A DNA stretch of 64,000 nt from Chiridota heheva (lineage: Eukaryota > Echinodermata > Holothuroidea > Apodida > Chiridotidae), in contig JAIGNY010004316.1 in NCBI GenBank assembly GCA_020152595.1, positions 77,001 to 141,000 of the forward strand, read 5' to 3'. The notes under the pieces are model-generated. The model worked only from the letters and a program-made list of their open reading frames with translations, was not told the DNA's origin and made no database searches. The stretch's first letter is position 1. Every line of letters begins with the position of its first letter. A program made the translations under genes and the position numbers. This document shows positions 62,972-64,000 of the stretch, piece after piece.

Positions 62972-63576
62972 TATATATTTTATTCCTCACCTTGACACAA
63001 CCGGCGCGAGTCGGAGAAGAGGCGTGGCCAAATTTTGGAGGCGGTCTTTAAATAATGGGGCATCATTTAAAAACAATGATCTTTAAATAATGACGTCATC
63101 AAAAAATAATAATAATCTTTAAATAATGGGGCATCATTTAAAAATAATGATCTTTAAATAATGACGTCATCAAAAAATAATAATGATCTTTAAATAATGA
63201 CGTCATCAAAAAACAACAATGATCTTGATTTTTTTTGTTTACAACTTGGATCAACCAATGGATTATGCGGGGATAGGCGGGGCGGTGGGAGAGGGGCGGG
63301 GCAAAGTATTGAGAGATCTTTGGGAAGGAGAGACGAGTACTTTGGGAATTTGGAAAGGAGATGGGCGTGGTAGACGGAGAAAAGTATTGAGAGATCTTTG
63401 GACGAAAGAGACGGGCAAATTGTTGTTTGTTTCAAGTTGATGAAATTGGGGTGAATAGTCGGGGCGAATTTTTGGGCGATCCTTGGAAGGGGAAATTTTG
63501 GCCGTAGATTTTAGAGCCTGGGCGAAGTGTTGGAAGATTTAGGCAAATGTGCCAGAACCCGCTTTTTCTAACAACT
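62972..63576. repeat. Polinton 2 right terminal inverted repeat
   Basis: Reverse complement of 47325-47931. TGACGTCA occurs at 63091-63098, 63162-63169 and 63199-63206. The open frames on both strands inside it are shadows of the repeat. Confidence 0.95.
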
Positions 63577-63582
63577 TTTGTT
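63577..63582. repeat. 6-bp target-site duplication, right (TTTGTT)
   Basis: Direct copy of 47319-47324 just outside the right end of Polinton 2. Confidence 0.88.
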
Positions 63583-64000
63583 GATTTCTGTTTCTTTCTT
63601 AAAAACTCATATTGTGAAATGATAACATACTGTGGTATATCTATACCTACATTAACATCACTTCACAAAGTTTGCTGATTTCAGCTAAAGCTGTAGTGAT
63701 CAATGGAGGTCTTATGGCAGTACGTTCATCCACAGAAGATGTCTCATAAGGAAATTCTCAGGATTGTTTGTAAAGTTGATCACCAGTCGGTAAAGTTAAA
63801 TTCATACAGGTGATCATTGCAGAAAATCAAAATTGTGATGTCAAAGCTTGTAAATTTGTTACCTCTACAATGAAGTCTCAATTCCTATATCATAAATGTA
63901 CATGGAAATGTATAGGAATGATTTTTAGAAGTTAATGGCAGAATAATGTGTTGATCTGTTTTTAAAAACTTGAACTTACACACCATTTCATGTAACCTGT
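63577..64000. repeat. dispersed repeat R, copy 2, right part
   Basis: Co-linear with 10248-10684 of copy 1, continuing R on the far side of Polinton 2. It is cut by the end of the window. Confidence 0.88.

Larger units (their letters stand above)
47325..63576. mobile_element. Polinton 2: complete adintovirus-like Polinton, 16,252 bp
   Basis: Bounded by 605-607-bp terminal inverted repeats that begin AGT and end ACT, with a 6-bp target duplication and a matching unoccupied site in R copy 1. Gene order from left to right: Lys/Pro repeat frame and PolB (+), fibre 2 (-), protease (-), fibre 1 (+), ATPase (-), zinc ribbon (+), integrase (+), penton (+), core-like protein (+), hydrophobic protein (+), conserved protein (+), virion protein (+), MCP (+), SAP-like protein (+), coiled-coil protein (-). 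The full set of Polinton hallmark genes (PolB, INT, PRO, ATPase, MCP, penton) is present. Nearly all are interrupted by stops or frameshifts; only the 54-aa zinc ribbon is plainly intact. Confidence 0.95.

Noticed and set aside
63190-63440. Open frames in the right TIR
   Set aside because: Same sequence as the left-TIR frames at 47289-47764; non-coding terminal repeat.

Overview
The window looks like nuclear DNA of a metazoan. It is AT-rich with long gene-free stretches, microsatellites, canonical GT/AG splice signals around a broken Myb/SANT-like gene, a DIRS-type retrotransposon and two Polinton (Maverick) elements. The 7-mer AGGCCTA recurs throughout the non-coding DNA, a feature I associate with echinoderms and related marine deuterostomes. 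That placement is a guess from texture, not from a marker gene.

Layout. 1-18 kb is host-like non-coding DNA. It holds a 596-bp MITE with a 5-bp target duplication (443-1038), a 14-bp satellite with a 22-bp palindrome (2381-2530), a foldback element (4735-5265), a 1.4-kb polypurine tract (5537-6920), one copy of an unnamed dispersed repeat 'R' (9206-10684), an inverted-repeat element enclosing a first-exon-like sequence (11608-12618), and a two-exon remnant of a Myb/SANT-like gene on the minus strand (13.0-15.4 kb). 18.06-25.18 kb is a decayed DIRS-like element on the minus strand (gag, RT stump, RNase H, tyrosine recombinase, inverted terminal repeats). 25.2-37.1 kb is again gene-poor: a 370-bp tandem repeat, a hairpin made of TTGGTCAAATT motifs, and a tRNA-derived SINE.

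37.2-46.4 kb is Polinton 1, a decayed and truncated element. Its minus-strand block carries conserved Polinton virion-type genes, two tandem penton-like genes, a packaging ATPase and a major capsid protein. A plus-strand integrase is cut off where R copy 2 begins.

46.4-64 kb is R copy 2 split by Polinton 2, which is complete end to end (47325-63576, 16,252 bp). It has TIRs of about 606 bp, AG...CT ends and a 6-bp target duplication TTTGTT; R copy 1 supplies the unoccupied site at 10248-10253. Polinton 2 encodes protein-primed-type DNA polymerase B, an adenovirus-type cysteine protease, packaging ATPase, a 54-aa zinc ribbon, chromodomain integrase, penton, a core-like protein, major capsid protein and several conserved virion-type proteins. 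It also has two fibre-like genes that share an N-terminal anchor but have different heads, and a hendecad coiled-coil protein.

The genes of Polinton 2 form a coherent programme: replication (PolB), integration (integrase), packaging (ATPase), maturation (protease), shell (MCP and penton) and receptor-binding fibres. It therefore looks like an endogenised adintovirus-like virus rather than a mere transposon. Nearly every gene has frameshifts or stops, so neither Polinton looks currently functional. The most notable findings are the paired fibres, a terminator-like bidirectional hairpin between two convergent genes, CRE/ATF palindromes repeated inside the TIRs, and the nested insertion history readable from R.
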